Below, one piece after another: positions 36,501 to 49,500 of a DNA stretch of 64,000 nucleotides; positions within the stretch are counted from its first letter, which is position 1, and the number at the start of each line of letters is the position of its first letter. Source of the DNA: Antedon bifida (taxonomy: Eukaryota > Echinodermata > Crinoidea > Comatulida > Antedonidae). The notes under the pieces are model-generated. The model was not told the origin of the DNA, did not search any database, and saw only the letters and a program-made list of their open reading frames with translations. The DNA is taken from positions 1,676,501 to 1,740,500 of the forward strand of contig OY727103.1 in the NCBI GenBank assembly GCA_963402885.1, in the 5' to 3' direction. A program made the position numbers and the translations under genes.

Positions 36501-39500
36501 GGTTAGCGGTTCCAAGTAAGATAAACCATTATGCACGCGAGCGATGTTCTAAACGCGCCCAGTTCTCGGTACTGTATCTAAAAGTATTATTGCATAGTTT
36601 TTTTATTATTGATATCTAAATTAAAATATTATCGTGTCAATTTTCATTTTATTATTAGTGAAGATGATGCCAGTAAACATAGTACCTTATTACATAAAAC
36701 AACACATATGCTAACATTTTTTTTTAATTACAGCCTATTTTACATTAGAGGAAAAACGCAGCATAACAAGCCCTGTATCAACTGAACCAGATAGTATCAT
36801 ATTTTGGGCCTCGACCGAAAACGCTGTAAAAAAAGGTATGTGTTTAAAATGAAAAAAGTTTTATGTCAAGCATAAATGAAATCGTCTCAAAAATACTTTG
36901 CTTACCTTGCCAATGACACCACATAAAACAACAAACAAAACCGCACGTGTACAAAATAGGATTGATGACAGTACATTTTTAGTACGCGCACGTCAATTCA
37001 ATAGTAACACAATGTAGAGACGCTTACAGTTTTAAGATGGGACTTATAAAGATTATTTTATTTTTTAGATGGACCATTCGTTGTTAATGCAAGTTTAACT
37101 GAACTTTCGGCTTACACATTATTTGAAACTGTGTAAGTAAATTCAAGAAGTATAAAAAACTTATACAATAATAAATATTACAGCTAGCTATTCATATTCT
37201 TCATCCATGGCAGGTTTAAATAATAGAACCTTTTAATGAAAACATGGTACATCAACCTTGGATTCGACAATTTACTAGAAATATTTCAATCTAATTTTTT
37301 TTCAGCGATGAAGAGTTTTTAGAAACTGCAACAGACGTAGTTACTCTTGACATTTTTGATAGAAAGTTTACAAAAATAAGTTTAAATTGTCGGATTCATT
37401 TTCCTATATTAAAGGTAAGTTTAAGAAGCGATTACATGCATAAGATTTTTAAACAATTCAATAATGTGCTTTATTATTTCGAAATGATTGATACTAGGCC
37501 TATCGACGTTAACTGACGAAGAAGTGTATCACAAAAATCATATGTTCCCAAAAATAATTTTCGGTATTCATTTTTAATCCAACAAAAAGGAAATTGCGTT
37601 GAATGGAAATTTAATGCCAGTTTGCCACTTTACAAATGATGATCACCCTCCGTCGTAAGTATCAATTTCAGATAAAATACCACGCACACATTGAACGCTC
37701 ACAACCTAGCTACGACCCTGTACGTTCTCCTCCTTCGCCTTGTTTCTAGAAACAACATATCATTCTGAAGATGGAGCTGTTTCATGTCAAGCGACAGTCA
37801 GATCACTGTGGTTGCCGTTTGTTGCTTTTGTTTCTGGCTTTCCAACATCACTTACTACTGAAGTATCCTTTTTCCAACATAAAAAGTAATTCAAGATTGT
37901 GAAGGACTTATAGCAAACCCTTGATAATTACCAATAAACTTATTTACTAAAAAGATTTACCTTGTAATGTTTCATGTTATTAAAGCGAGTGTTTATGGGC
38001 AACTGATGGATGTGTAACAATCTACGAAGAAGACTATTACGTAACTGGTGTGACGTGTAGATGTAATCATCTGACGTCATTTGTCATACTCATGAAACCA
38101 AAACCAGTTAGTTCTTCTTTTTATACTTCTCTATCATTCGGTTTTTGTAGCAGCTGATATATTTTAGGCTATATTTCAATTGGTTACTTATAGTTGGATA
38201 TTTTCTGTTCAGTTTAAAGAGGAATCAACGGATCATCGACACATGTCTACACTCACAAAATGTGGATTGGTAACTTCCACTTTTTTTCTCATCACCACAC
38301 TTGTCATTATTTGCTGTTTCAGGTAAAGTTACAAATACGAAATCATGTAAATAAGTTCATGGTTGCTCCTATAATGATCTACTATGGTACAAACATATCT
38401 CAAAATTGTAAAATTTTGACAATAAAATAGACTTGTATCTTGTATCTAATGCACTGGACCGATGGAACCAATATTTTGTAATTTCAGAGAATTAAGAAGT
38501 TCGGATAGATTCAGAATGCTGCGCCATTTGGTGATTTCGTTACTCTGTGTAAACACTCTGTTTTTGCTACTTGAGTCAGATGCTAATAAATCTCTGGTAA
38601 ATATATCGTAATAATGTTACTTTTCAAATATCACTGACTTAACAGTTGAAATAGTTCCTTTGAAAACTTGTTTAAATAGTTTGTAAGAAGGTTGGTTGTA
38701 ATAACATAATATTATGTTATTACAACCAACCTTCTTACAAATATATTATATCTTCTTCTCGTTCTTTTCCCATCAAACAGATAGCATGTAGTCTGCTGGC
38801 GGGATCCTTACACTACAGTCTGTTAACGAGTGTTTCATGGATGGTTATCATATCAACCGATTTATATATCAAGATCAAGCATCCATTTCTGAACCATGAA
38901 CGACGATTCTCGTACGTCCGGTTCATCGGTTGGATTATTCCCGCCGTTATCGTCGGGATAACTGCTGGATCAACACGAGACAATTATGCATCTGACAAGT
39001 AAGTAAACAATTATTAGATATTAACCAATCAGATGAAAGCTTCACATGACGTTTCTTAATAATTATATTCGTGTGATTTTCTACTTTTAGATGTTGGCTG
39101 TCTACAGACTCTGGTGCCATATGGGCATTTATTGCTCCGGTTTGCCTGGCTGTTTTTGTAAGAACATTTATTCCATTTACAAGTTATGCATGATAACGTT
39201 CAATAACACGAGATACACGCGTGAGAAGATTGTGTGAGAGAGTTGAGTTAGAAATGATATACAATTATTTAAATTCAACAGACTTTGAATTAAAATTTTA
39301 CAGTTTGGCGTTTTTTAATACAATTACTTTATTTTACAGATTGTACTTGTACAGCTATTGGTAATTAGCTACGTAGCTTATAAGAAATCTCAACTACCAA
39401 ACCAATCTGGAGAAGATGCCCAGCACCTCAAAAGAATCAGGTTAAGTCCAAACCATATACATTGGGTTGGTCTGCAATAAAATATACATCTATAGCTATT

Positions 39501-40190
39501 TGGTTTTAACAATATGACAAGGAGTAGAATTATTTTTTTTCCTATGTTTACAACAGAAATTATGAATAATTCATTAGCATAATTATGACATAATACAGGA
39601 CATTATAGGGGCGTCAATGCACCGTGGTACTAAATAAGGACTTATAATTACTTGCGTTCAGTTTCCAATTTCAATGTAGACTAAATTACATTTTTTTAAA
39701 TGTTATTTTGTAGAACTCTATTTAGCGGCCTATTGCTCCTTACACCAACCGTTGGACTTTGGTGGATATTCGGTGTCATAGTCATCTTCTCTGATTCGGT
39801 CGGCCTGGAATACATCTTTGTGACAATGAATTCCTTTCAGGGACTATTCATCTGGTGCACTCAGTGTGTTCTCAGCAAAGAGGTGATATTTGTTTACTAT
39901 TGATTATTGATAATTCTTTATTTTCATTCTCAAGTTCTTCTTAAAAAGAAGAGAAAAAAAGAATACATGTATATAAATACGGTAGCATATTAAAGAAAAC
40001 GAATGTAAAAGGGGAATCTCAGAAGCAGAGCTTATAAATGTAGAATGTTACAAAACAAGTATATATTTGAAAATGCACTCAATTTTACGTTTTTTTTCGG
40101 TAGGTGCGAAATGTTGTAAGGAAATCATTCAACAACCGAGTAAAGCAGAGCGAACATACAGTAAACACCGTGATAGCTACGACAAACTAA
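30502..40190 (+). CDS. HYR-domain adhesion GPCR, copy C (complete)
   Basis: Signal-peptide exon 30502-30568 (MKSRTLFYYALFY). Nine HYR exons, all phase 1-1: 31034-31267, 32757-33008, 33169-33417, 33728-33967, 34083-34319, 34545-34790, 35116-35352, 35791-36024, 36264-36515. GAIN-like exons: 36734-36835, 37069-37132, 37306-37414, 37590-37654. GPS exon 37986-38106. Seven-helix exons: 38213-38322, 38488-38596, 38781-38998, 39091-39157, 39340-39440, 39714-39882, 40104-40190. Lengths sum to 3570 nt, 1189 residues, every phase consistent. Secreted N-terminus of about 750 residues, then a GPS with CRCNHLTSFVILM and a short C-tail ending ATTN. The first HYR is about four residues shorter at its start than its paralogs. 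Unlike copies A and B, its first HYR acceptor (ATATTCAAG) is intact. Helix 7 has FIWCTQC where B has FIGFTQC. Ligand and G protein are unknown. Confidence 0.88.
31412..31588. mobile_element. AGCTCTGTC-family MITE, copy 2 (nested)
   Basis: Left end AAGCTCTGTC at 31412, right end AAGTTTGATAGTGTAGACAG to about 31580-31588. The core pairs GTGATGTGCCCATATATGG with CCATATATATATGGGCACATCAC. It is inserted in the element at 31363-32505. Confidence 0.75.
31790..32324. mobile_element. 535-bp element with GGGGYGGATTGCTATAA ends (nested)
   Basis: Left end GGGGTGGATTGCTATAA and right end TTATAGCAATCCGCCCC are complementary except one base. Sub-terminal AAACAGTCTTA and GACCGTCTTA-type motifs repeat inside. 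Non-coding. It sits within the outer TTTCCACTAG element. Confidence 0.75.
34545..35352 (+). repeat. Partner tract of 23862-24669 (copy B)
   Basis: Matches the copy B tract at a constant 10683-bp offset, introns included. It encodes HYR domains 6 and 7 of copy C. Confidence 0.85.
37986..38106 (+). other. GPS exon of receptor copy C
   Basis: Same cysteines, HLT cleavage triad and tethered-agonist start TSFVILM as the copy B exon. Donor is GTTAGT rather than GTAATT. Confidence 0.9.
38680..38741. repeat. Perfect 62-bp palindrome in a copy C intron
   Basis: Two exact 31-bp arms with no spacer (TTTGTAAGAAGGTTGGTTGT... and complement), centred between 38710 and 38711. The equivalent intron of copy B (around 28155-28182) contains only one arm, so the second arm is a new inverted duplication. 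Confidence 0.95.
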
Positions 40191-41754
40191 CAATCGAGTA
40201 AAACTAATCACATTACGCGGATAACTCGCGTGTATTTTTCGAGTATTTATTTAGTCTACTTTTGCTGTCTTTTTGCATTCATTTCTTCTCACTTGTCGCA
40301 CGAATGTCATTGAAGCTCGAGTACCGTAATGTAAAGTATATTTTGAAGAATCAACCGTGGTTTATTGTTTCCAATCTTAAACAAATAATAATTAAAGTCA
40401 TTCGGTGGTACAATATATATAAACAGATAGAACTCAATGTACAGTAAGTTTAGTTATTATATTAAATACGTATAAAGGACAAAAACGCAAGCAAGTAATT
40501 TGACCCAATCACGACACGTTGGATCATCCGAACTGTCGCTTGTGATTGGTCAACTCACTTGCATTGCGCCCACGTCATAGCGTTGCGTCCATGTGGGAAC
40601 CAATATATATATATATTGTATTATATACTAATTCTTGCTCAGAAAGAATTATTTACACTAGTAAATATATAGTTAATAGTATCTAGTTATCTGCAGCAAA
40701 GCTATTATTACATATTTATATATGCTGTGCGCAGTTGGAAATTATGTAAACGTAATTTTAAAGTCTGTGTATTCATATATTTCTTCTCAGTATAATTTCA
40801 AATAAACATTTTCTATATACTGTAACATAAAATAAATGTTTTTAATTCTAATATTAGACGATAAAAATAATGTGATTTTATTTATACAATAATGCACATT
40901 ATACCTAATTTACAATGAATTAAAATATAGCCTCTATATTAAATATTGTTTATGCAGAATGTATACAGTTTTACAGCAAAAATATTAATGTTGATTTAGC
41001 TTAAAATTGAACTGTAGGCCTACTGTGTGATTTTTTGTTTTCTGTAATTCTGAGGGAGGATAGTCGGATTAATAGGAGCATAATAACAAAGCATCAGGCA
41101 ATCATTTTCAGTTAAATGTAATACTACCAACTACTAGGTAATGTAACATTATTTGGACGAAACCTACAATATAAAAATAACCTCTTAAAAATATCCAGGA
41201 TATGAAAGACTGATACTACAATGACCTATGACATTGACCTATGACCTTCTAAAACAGTATCATTTTAGATAATATCTACTCTTTGTAAATAAATAAATGG
41301 TTGATTGATATGAAATGAATGAATTGATATGCACTTGTAGTAGTATAGTAGTAGTAATATTTTATGCACAGAAAAAAAAAATATGATCATACCATAATGT
41401 TATAATTGCATTAAACACACATAAGTAATTACCTGATTATTTTTCGGATAAAATAAATAAAAACACCTGTCCAAAACTTTGGCCCAAAACAAGGTTAGAT
41501 TTTTGTTTGTATTAAAACATGTTAAAAGATTTAATTTATTAAAACACTATTGATGTACTATTGCAAAACAAACGGGTAGAATGATTTATTTTTAGTTGGC
41601 GTGAAGTGCTACTGATAGTGTAAAAGTCTGGTGGGATGAAAGGTAAATATGGTGGGTAGTAAATACATAGAAATTATATATAACAAATATACACAGACAT
41701 TAATATAAATCATAATAAAGTTATGTACAGATATACTAGGTATACAATATATTT
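40191..41754. other. 3' flank of copy C and intergenic DNA
   Basis: AATAAA at 40801-40806 may serve copy C. At about 40487-40570 there is an imperfect hairpin element: CGCAAGCAAGTAATTTGACCC pairs with GGTCAACTCACTTGCATTGCG around two ATCACGAC/GTGAT blocks, resembling a small MITE. A related half lies at 44960-44985. No gene seen. Confidence 0.5.
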
Positions 41755-42075
41755 GATATCCTTGGATATGCATTGAAGACCCCTGGATTGTTTTTGACAT
41801 CCCTTGATATGCCTTGAAGATCCCAACATTTTCTGACATCCCTGGATATGCTTTGAAGATCCCTGGATTGTTTTTGACATCCCTGGATATGCCTTGAAGA
41901 CCCAGAGATTTTCTGACATCCCTGGATATGCCTTGAAGACCTCTGGATATGCCTTGAAGACCCCTGGATTTTCCTGACATCACTGGATATTCCTTGAAGA
42001 CCCTTGGATTTTTTCTGACATCCCTGGTTATGACTTGAAGACCCCTGGATTTTTTTTGACATCCCTGGATATACT
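41755..42075 (-). repeat. Minisatellite CCTGGATATGCCTTGAAGAC
   Basis: Tandem degenerate units of about 35-50 bp built from CCCTGGATATGCCTTGAAGA and TTTTTGACATC blocks. Open frames on the minus strand reading GISRDVRK or QGSSRHIQG are repeat shadows seen in more than one frame. Confidence 0.9.
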
Positions 42076-42147
42076 TTTATCACAACTGAATACATTGTTG
42101 ACACAATGCAAACAAAAGTACTGATGAACAGAATACTAGTAATATGA

Positions 42148-43014
42148 TTAACTGCTGACAGGATATCTTGTATCAACCTCATCGTCATCCTCCTCGTCCT
42201 CTTGAAGTAAATGTTGCCGAACCTCTGAAAATATACGTTTAAACAAGTTTATTAAATCATCTTCAAAAAGCTACTTAAAATGGAGTTGTTACAATTATTA
42301 TTAGACTGGTAATTCACTGTATAATCAAAGTGAATGAAGATTTGATTATATATTTGGACACACACGCTTGAATCTCAATATCATTCATTCATTCATTCTC
42401 TTCCGAGGATTCTATATCAAAAGGTAGCTGGACCAATTAAAGCCTGGTGACCAACTGTAATCAATCCACAGCAAACATGTTTTATTATGACAGCCAGTGT
42501 GCTACTATAATAATAATAATAAATGAAAACTTGTATAGCGCCGGTGTCCCCCACCCATGTGGAGCACATGGCACTTTGTGCATTAGATACACTGTTTCTT
42601 ATTTTATTTGCAATCAGCAGGTTGGCAGATTATTCTAGATCTATAGTCTGTAGCATGCAACTGGTAGTCAAACCACATTTTGGTTTCACATGATGGTTAT
42701 TAACTAAAACAGTTTGGGGGAATCTACTAAAAAAAACAAAACCAACCATAAAAGTTAAACCAATCTTAACAATTCACCACAGCGTAAAATAAATAACATT
42801 TCTAAGGATAAAGGAATTATTGGTATACTGAACAGCAAACCTCTAAAAGTATTTGTGACAAATAAAAGTGCATGCCATAAATAAAAACACTAATAAGTTT
42901 AGGAACCAACCATGCATGTCTAAAAACTTGAACACTATTACCTAGCTTGTCAGTGTAAAGTACCATAGTAACTGCTATAAGGCTGGTGTCGCAGAACACT
43001 AACCCTACCATCAT
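42148..43014 (-). CDS. Possible two-exon 49-residue microprotein
   Basis: Exon 43014-42942 starts ATGATGG and ends at donor GTAATAG; exon 42224-42148 has acceptor ATTTTCAG. Joined in phase 1 they give 49 residues: a hydrophobic N-terminal half (VGLVFCDTSLIAVTMVLY), then a strongly acidic tail (LLQEDEEDDDEVDTRYPVSS) and a stop. A pyrimidine-rich tract and AAAAG just precede the first ATG, so the first exon may instead be internal to a longer transcript. It lies downstream of SLC2A13 on the same strand, so an alternative 3' end of that gene is another option. I recognise no family. The acidic tail and the splice-phase match are the only coding evidence. Confidence 0.35.
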
Positions 43015-43189
43015 CTTTTATCAAGCAAATGAGTGCAAAAGCGAAATAAGGTCAAAGGTTAGCACGTTTTAGATATCTTCTTTCATGCATACAGGTCATA
43101 AGTCTTTTATTTTTAAAAGGTTTAATAATGATAGAGTGCTAATATTACTTTATGCTAATATTTCTATTATTGTTTGTATTGACATTTCC

Positions 43190-43275
43190 AACAGTAAGAG
43201 TGCAATCAGGATTTGAACCCCCACCCTTGACTATGTAAGCAAGCATTTTAGCAAACAAACTACAGTGCCACCGTG
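43190..43275 (-). repeat. tRNA-derived SINE-like fragment
   Basis: On the minus strand the stretch holds a B-box-like GGTTCAAATCC and an upstream A-box-like segment. The arms are incomplete, so it is not a functional tRNA. Confidence 0.4.
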
Positions 43276-43587
43276 AAATGAAGAATATCATACTTCTTAA
43301 ATAAATTTTGATAAAACATCCAAAATCTTGATGTTTTTACAAAATAATCATTTAATAAAAAAGGATATTAAAAATTGATTATTAAAAACAATTTAGTACA
43401 ATAAAAGCATAGAAAATTACAAGTAAGCAAAATGCTATCAATAGAAGAATTCAAAATATATATAAAAAACTAAAAATATGATAAATGATATCAACAAAGT
43501 AAATTATACTTAATGTATCTTGATATTAATTTGATATTCAGATGACGCAACAGGGCACTAACCAGCTCATCAATTAAACTAATTACT

Positions 43588-46500
43588 TTACGACGTACCA
43601 TCGGATCCATCAGCATCCCGACGTGGCGCTACTCTTACGTAACGTACATCAGGCGTTTCATCATCTGATGCGCATAGTATACACGGCCGATCAAATAGTC
43701 GTTGGATGTCCTCAAGACGCTTCCCTTTGGTCTCTGGCAGTAACGTCACCATAAACAACAGGCCTAACGTTGAAAGTCCAGCGTATAAGAAAAATGTACC
43801 TGTAATGGAGAAATAATACATACTTTCTTATTTATTACCTTTATTTTTATTGCCATCATGACGTATTTACATTACGGCAAATAGGACTAGCTTTAAGATT
43901 ATCTACATAAATAACATTTCGAAGGCATTTCATGGGAAAACACACTGCGTCATCATACTGTATTTGAACACAAATGCATAATAATTCCTTAGATGGTACT
44001 GATGTGGCCACATGCTCTATTTTAGTCATATCATCAAATCGAAGAAGACGGTTTGAATAAAATAAAATATTGAATAAATGATAATGTACAAACCTTGCCT
44101 GGTGATTGCTTGAGTAAGACTTAGGAAGGTCATTGATATAACAAGATTAAACGTCCAATTAGTGAAGGTTGATAACGAGTTGCACGTACTGCGAGCCCAT
44201 TGTGGGTAGATCTCAGAGTTAATGGTCCAAGGCATTGGTCCCATTCCTAACGGAATAAAAGAAAAGAGATATCCACCATTATTATCAATCAATATTATTC
44301 TCTTATACGCATCCAACAACAAGTAACTCACCATTTACAGGATGGATAAATTATTTTAAAAATTGTAGTGCTTATAAACTAAGTCTCATAAGTCGTGAGT
44401 TAAAACCCTGGGACTAGGTCAGGATTAAACCCTAGACCTTGGGATTGGAAGGCAATCATGTTAACCACCAAGCAATAGCTCCACTACTATTTTACGAATA
44501 ATAACAATGATATTAATCAAATGATGTTAATGATTACTACGACTGTACCTGGAGCAAAGAACATTAAATAGAGAACCATTCCAACGACAGCAAGGAATGC
44601 ATAGGGTGAGGGGCAGTAATCAAATGCCCAATCAGCATCACAGGAAACGATGTTCTGATCTTGAACGCCCTCTACACACGCTCCATCAGATATCGTGCCG
44701 TTGAAATCTTCATAACAGAATCCACAATGTTGGTTTAGGATACATCCGTCACATGTGCTGAAAGTGATTAGACTTAGACAGTTAATTGAAAATGTTCTTG
44801 TCCTTCAGATAGAAAATTAGGTAGTCATGTGTATGTAATTGTAAAATTGAAAAATGAAGTCAGAATTTTGGTGACAGTGAAAGACAATTTAATAAATAAT
44901 ATAAATAGATTTTCAATTACATTACTTAGTTTCTAGACTGTTGATCGACCATTGCATTGTGATTGGTCAATTACTTGTAGTCTGTTTTACGTCCTTGCAT
45001 TGAATTCAAGTGCAAAGCAATCTAAAGCTCTGTCTAGTTTGATTAGTGTAGACAGAGCTCTAAGGAATAACCTTTCAATCCGTGTATGGGTGAGTAGGTG
45101 TGTAGGAGTTTTATGACAACATTTCTACTTACCTATAACTGCAGATTGTGCTGTTTGTGTAAACATCAACTGTCGGTGAATCCATTGAAGACAAATAAAA
45201 ACTTACTCCAAGAAATATGTGTGAAAAAACAACACCTAAAAATACAGAAAATAAATATAAACAGTCTGTGTTGTACACAAGGTACACTGTCACAAAGACG
45301 TGCTCTACATTGCTAAACTTCGGCAGCTGAGAACCCCAGCAACCGAGAAACATGCTTGTCCCCACATTTGGCCACTAAAAACAAAAATCACATTGTTGGA
45401 AATAATTGCTCTGTATCGAAAAAAATGTATTTCATTTCATTGAATGTATGAAAATATCTGAAAAATTAAAACAAAAAACTTGTAATTATAAACGACAGCA
45501 AGATTGTGTAAACAGACGGCCACTTGATGCGTGGTGGTCCCGAAGAAATATTGATTGAGAACCTGACAAGGTTCTTGAGGAGAAAGCTCAGATAAGTCAA
45601 CAGTAAACAGACCAGGCAATGTTTATACAGATGCACGCTACGTGTTCAATATTAATTAGTAATCCTCTGGTGAATTTGCTAAATTAAGCTGTATGTAGAT
45701 TGTAAAGAAAGTTCAAGTCAATTTGATAGACGATCAAAAGTTAAACTAATGTAGGCAAGTCGATTTTAGTATAACAGTACAGTCAACCTAGCAAAAATCT
45801 AAATGTTATTATTAACTATGTACAGTAAGCTAAATTTACAAAAAGAAGACTTTACGAAACAAGACCCAATACACTGTACAACCCCATAACATCATTCCAA
45901 AGTACTAATACAACCTTGCGTTTAAGAATGGTATACTTATACCAAAATATAGCTATGTATTGTTGATAAATCATGTTATGTTGAGATAAATCATTTCATT
46001 TTTTATTATTGTTAGTTTTAAACTACTGAATTACTTTTTATATAGTGCTCAAATGAGGAAATAATAATTTGATGGTAAGCCAGGCTGACTGTTTTTGATT
46101 GATTTATTCTGATTAAAATAAACTCTCTAAGATGAACTGTATTATTATACAATTAAGTTATAACTAAGTAGACGTAAGTAACCTCCAAATCCAGACGTAA
46201 GTAACCTCCAAATCCAATTTCACCGTTTCACTCTATTTTCTCATTAACTCGTCAATAAAGATTTATAGACAATTGCAAATTATCCAATCACGTTTCAGCT
46301 GTAAAGATTTGATGTAATTATATTTTAAAGACTATATATGTGTAACGAATGTAAAAATATATTGGATTTGCTCGCCAATAAATTATCTGCATATAATGTA
46401 ACAGCTGCTCCTACAGTAGTCTATAATTTTAATTTCTTTTAACTATTGATTGAATTGTTATTGTAAGTATAAGATCAGAATATGGTTAGCACTGTATAAT

Positions 46501-49500
46501 GTATAAGAAATCCCAATGCAAACTAGATTTAGTGATCCAGTGCAACATGAGTGTATGTTTAAAATATGTGTATGGAAATTGGATGTATGCTAATTCTAAC
46601 ATGAATTATCTGTTTATAATTCTGAACCTAATTTATTAACTCAATATATGTATGCCATATACAGGATACAGTATACTGTAGAAAATACAGTAAAGGATAA
46701 AGCAATATTTCAGACACCCTAAATGTTTTTCACAAGAATACAGTCATAGAAAAAAATTCTTTAGGTGATGATTCTATCCCTCATTAACTATATACAGAAA
46801 TTATCATAAAAGCCCTTTTAAAACTAATATTTGGTCCAAATTATTTCTGATTGCGAATTATATAGTGAATAAAAAAGAAATAAAATGTTGTATTTGTAGC
46901 TTTTATGTGTAATCTAATATTTATAGTAAAATAACCAAATAATGTGTGGGCTGTATTCAAAATCTGAATCTCATAATTACAAAGTTGTGAAATTATACAT
47001 TACATTTCTCAAGGGAATATAGTATATGTGATTTTAGATGAAATTTGATAATAAGAGGTGCGACTATACTTAAGGTTGCCTATAAAGGCAGCACTAAACC
47101 AAAGTACTAACCACTAAATCATGACAAAGTATTGCGTTGTAATGAGTAATAATACAAAGGTTTGATTCTGGAAAAGCAGTGTATGCATATGAATTGGCAT
47201 TTAAATAGTGAATACCATTCATCTATTATACACACTACATATACAATAATTAAAGTGGCATATATTAAACACTAATTACTATTGAACGCAATGTTATATA
47301 ATGCAGGATAATGTGCAGAAAAAAATGCAAAAAAAAAAAAAATCACAAAATGACAAAGTAGCTGATTCCTGGTACTGTTATGTGTATCTATTATTTGTCC
47401 AGTACCACCATATGCAAACTCTATAAAACAGTATCATATTTATATCACATGTGATGCCTGTATCATAACCTACTGTAAACCTTAACACAATGCAAGCAGG
47501 AGTTATATTACAGGATTTGTCTATAACATTGAACAGGAGGTACAGTACATTGGTTGGCCAGAGAGAGCGAGAGATGGATAAAGTGAATGTTAGTATCCTC
47601 TTGTAAGAAGAATAAAATTGACCTGACCTCACCTGCCATACTTATGATACTCAGTTTTCTCCGTCCAAGTCGATCAACAAGAAGCAAGCCGACCAAGGTG
47701 AAGAGAAAATTGACAGAAGAGACGGCGGCAGCTAACCAGATGACCACAGAGTTATCTTTGATGCCTGCCATATGTATTATTGTTGCGCTGTAGTACCTGC
47801 ATTACAAATTAAAGATAAAGTTAAAATTGTCCTTTACGTACGTATAGCTATTTCATCATGTTTGTAGTATACAATATGATGGTTATCTATAGGCTATTAC
47901 CTTACCAGATAACTGAAATAATAGACCAAACATCAATCGATCATTCAATATAATAAGATTGCATCACCACTTTAGGTACTTATTGTTGCTATACAGTTTC
48001 TTGATATTCTAAATATTTTATATTTTGGAACAGAAATAAGTGTTGAAGATTCGCAAATAAAATTTTAGAATATAGAGATGAATATGAAAAAGAGCAAAAA
48101 CAGGGTAAAATAAAAAAAAAGAATAATAATAATAGATAGATATATATAGTGCAAATCAACGATGTCTCTATGCGCTTGACAATAGAGAGAAAGAGTGGAA
48201 AACAAAAGGAAGAGAACAAAACGACAAAAACACCAAGCTAGCACGCAAACCCGAGTATGGGGAAACACCATTACAGTTGACTGGGGATCAGTGTGTAAGT
48301 GCCCCAGTTAGCATCGGTTAAGTCTTGATCTTTTTTTTCTATAACGTATGGTAATATTTCACAACAATTATAAGAAACAGAACAAAGGAGAAAAGAAAAT
48401 TAAGGAAAGTCTGAAGTAATTGAAGATTGTGTGCACAAGTGTAGAAATCCAATTTCCCTTGCAATGTGAGTGTGTACTTAATAACCATCATCAAGATCAG
48501 AATTTAATCCTTTTAACAAGACATTGCGATGCTGGTTATTGACTTAGCGGCTTCATCGACTTCAAGATGAGTAAACCAATTATAAGCATTTAATAATTAC
48601 CTTAATTAAAGGCAACTTCTGAAGTAATTAAATATTACGTTTAAAATCACTCATACACTGATAATGTGTTTTATTATAGAAATAGATTGCATAATGGAGC
48701 ATGAAGAAAAATGCCTCAGTGATAATGTATTGTACTTTGAAAGAACCCTTCACACCAAATATACTGTACGCACACAAAAAACTATAACTAACTACCGTAC
48801 TACAGACAAACAGTACTGTAGGCCTACTATAAGAATTTAATATGCAACATGTACAATAAAGCTTTATGGAAGAAGATACATCATTCTATGTTTAAAATTG
48901 TTATTTCAATACAGAAAAAAATAAACCAATAATAACCCAGAAATAAGAGAATTATATACCTTTACCAATTCTGGGAGTGGGAGGGTCTTTATAACAAAAT
49001 ATCATAAAGTTATTAAAATATTAAAAGTACTAGATATTGATGAATGGTGAGATAAAGTGAACAATGAAATAGATAAGTGAATGAATGATGGGTTGGGAAG
49101 AGAGGTTGATGAACAAATAAATGAATGAGATAATTAAACAACAGTATAAAGATGTTGTAAGGGTGGGTGCTGGTAACAATTTGGCAGGGTGCAAGGCTTT
49201 TAAACTGCTGTACTGTAGTAGAACATTCCTCTCTACCATGTATATGGATGGATGGATAAAGAGGAGGATAAAGTGATTCATAAATGTTGGTTGACAGACA
49301 GACAAACTTACATGACTGTATTTATACCGGCTAGCTGTTGAAACATCTGTAATCCACAGCCTACAATTAATGCTTGTCTCACTCGTGAATCTTTAAATAT
49401 ATTGCTTAAAATGTTTGAATTTCCTGAAAAAAGATTCAAAACAATAATGAAGTAGTTGTATAAATGCATTGAATTAGATTTGCCATTTTTTATGTACAAA

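Noticed and set aside
41736-42188. 150-residue minus-strand frame
   Set aside because: Reads through a minisatellite in more than one frame with no splice or homology support.
45437-45619. Minus-strand frame in an SLC2A13 intron considered as an extra exon
   Set aside because: SLC2A13 exons on both sides already join in phase with all family segments present, and no paired splice sites were found here.
49030-49305. 91-residue minus-strand frame rich in hydrophobic residues
   Set aside because: Lies in an SLC2A13 intron, with low-complexity content and no splice or family support.
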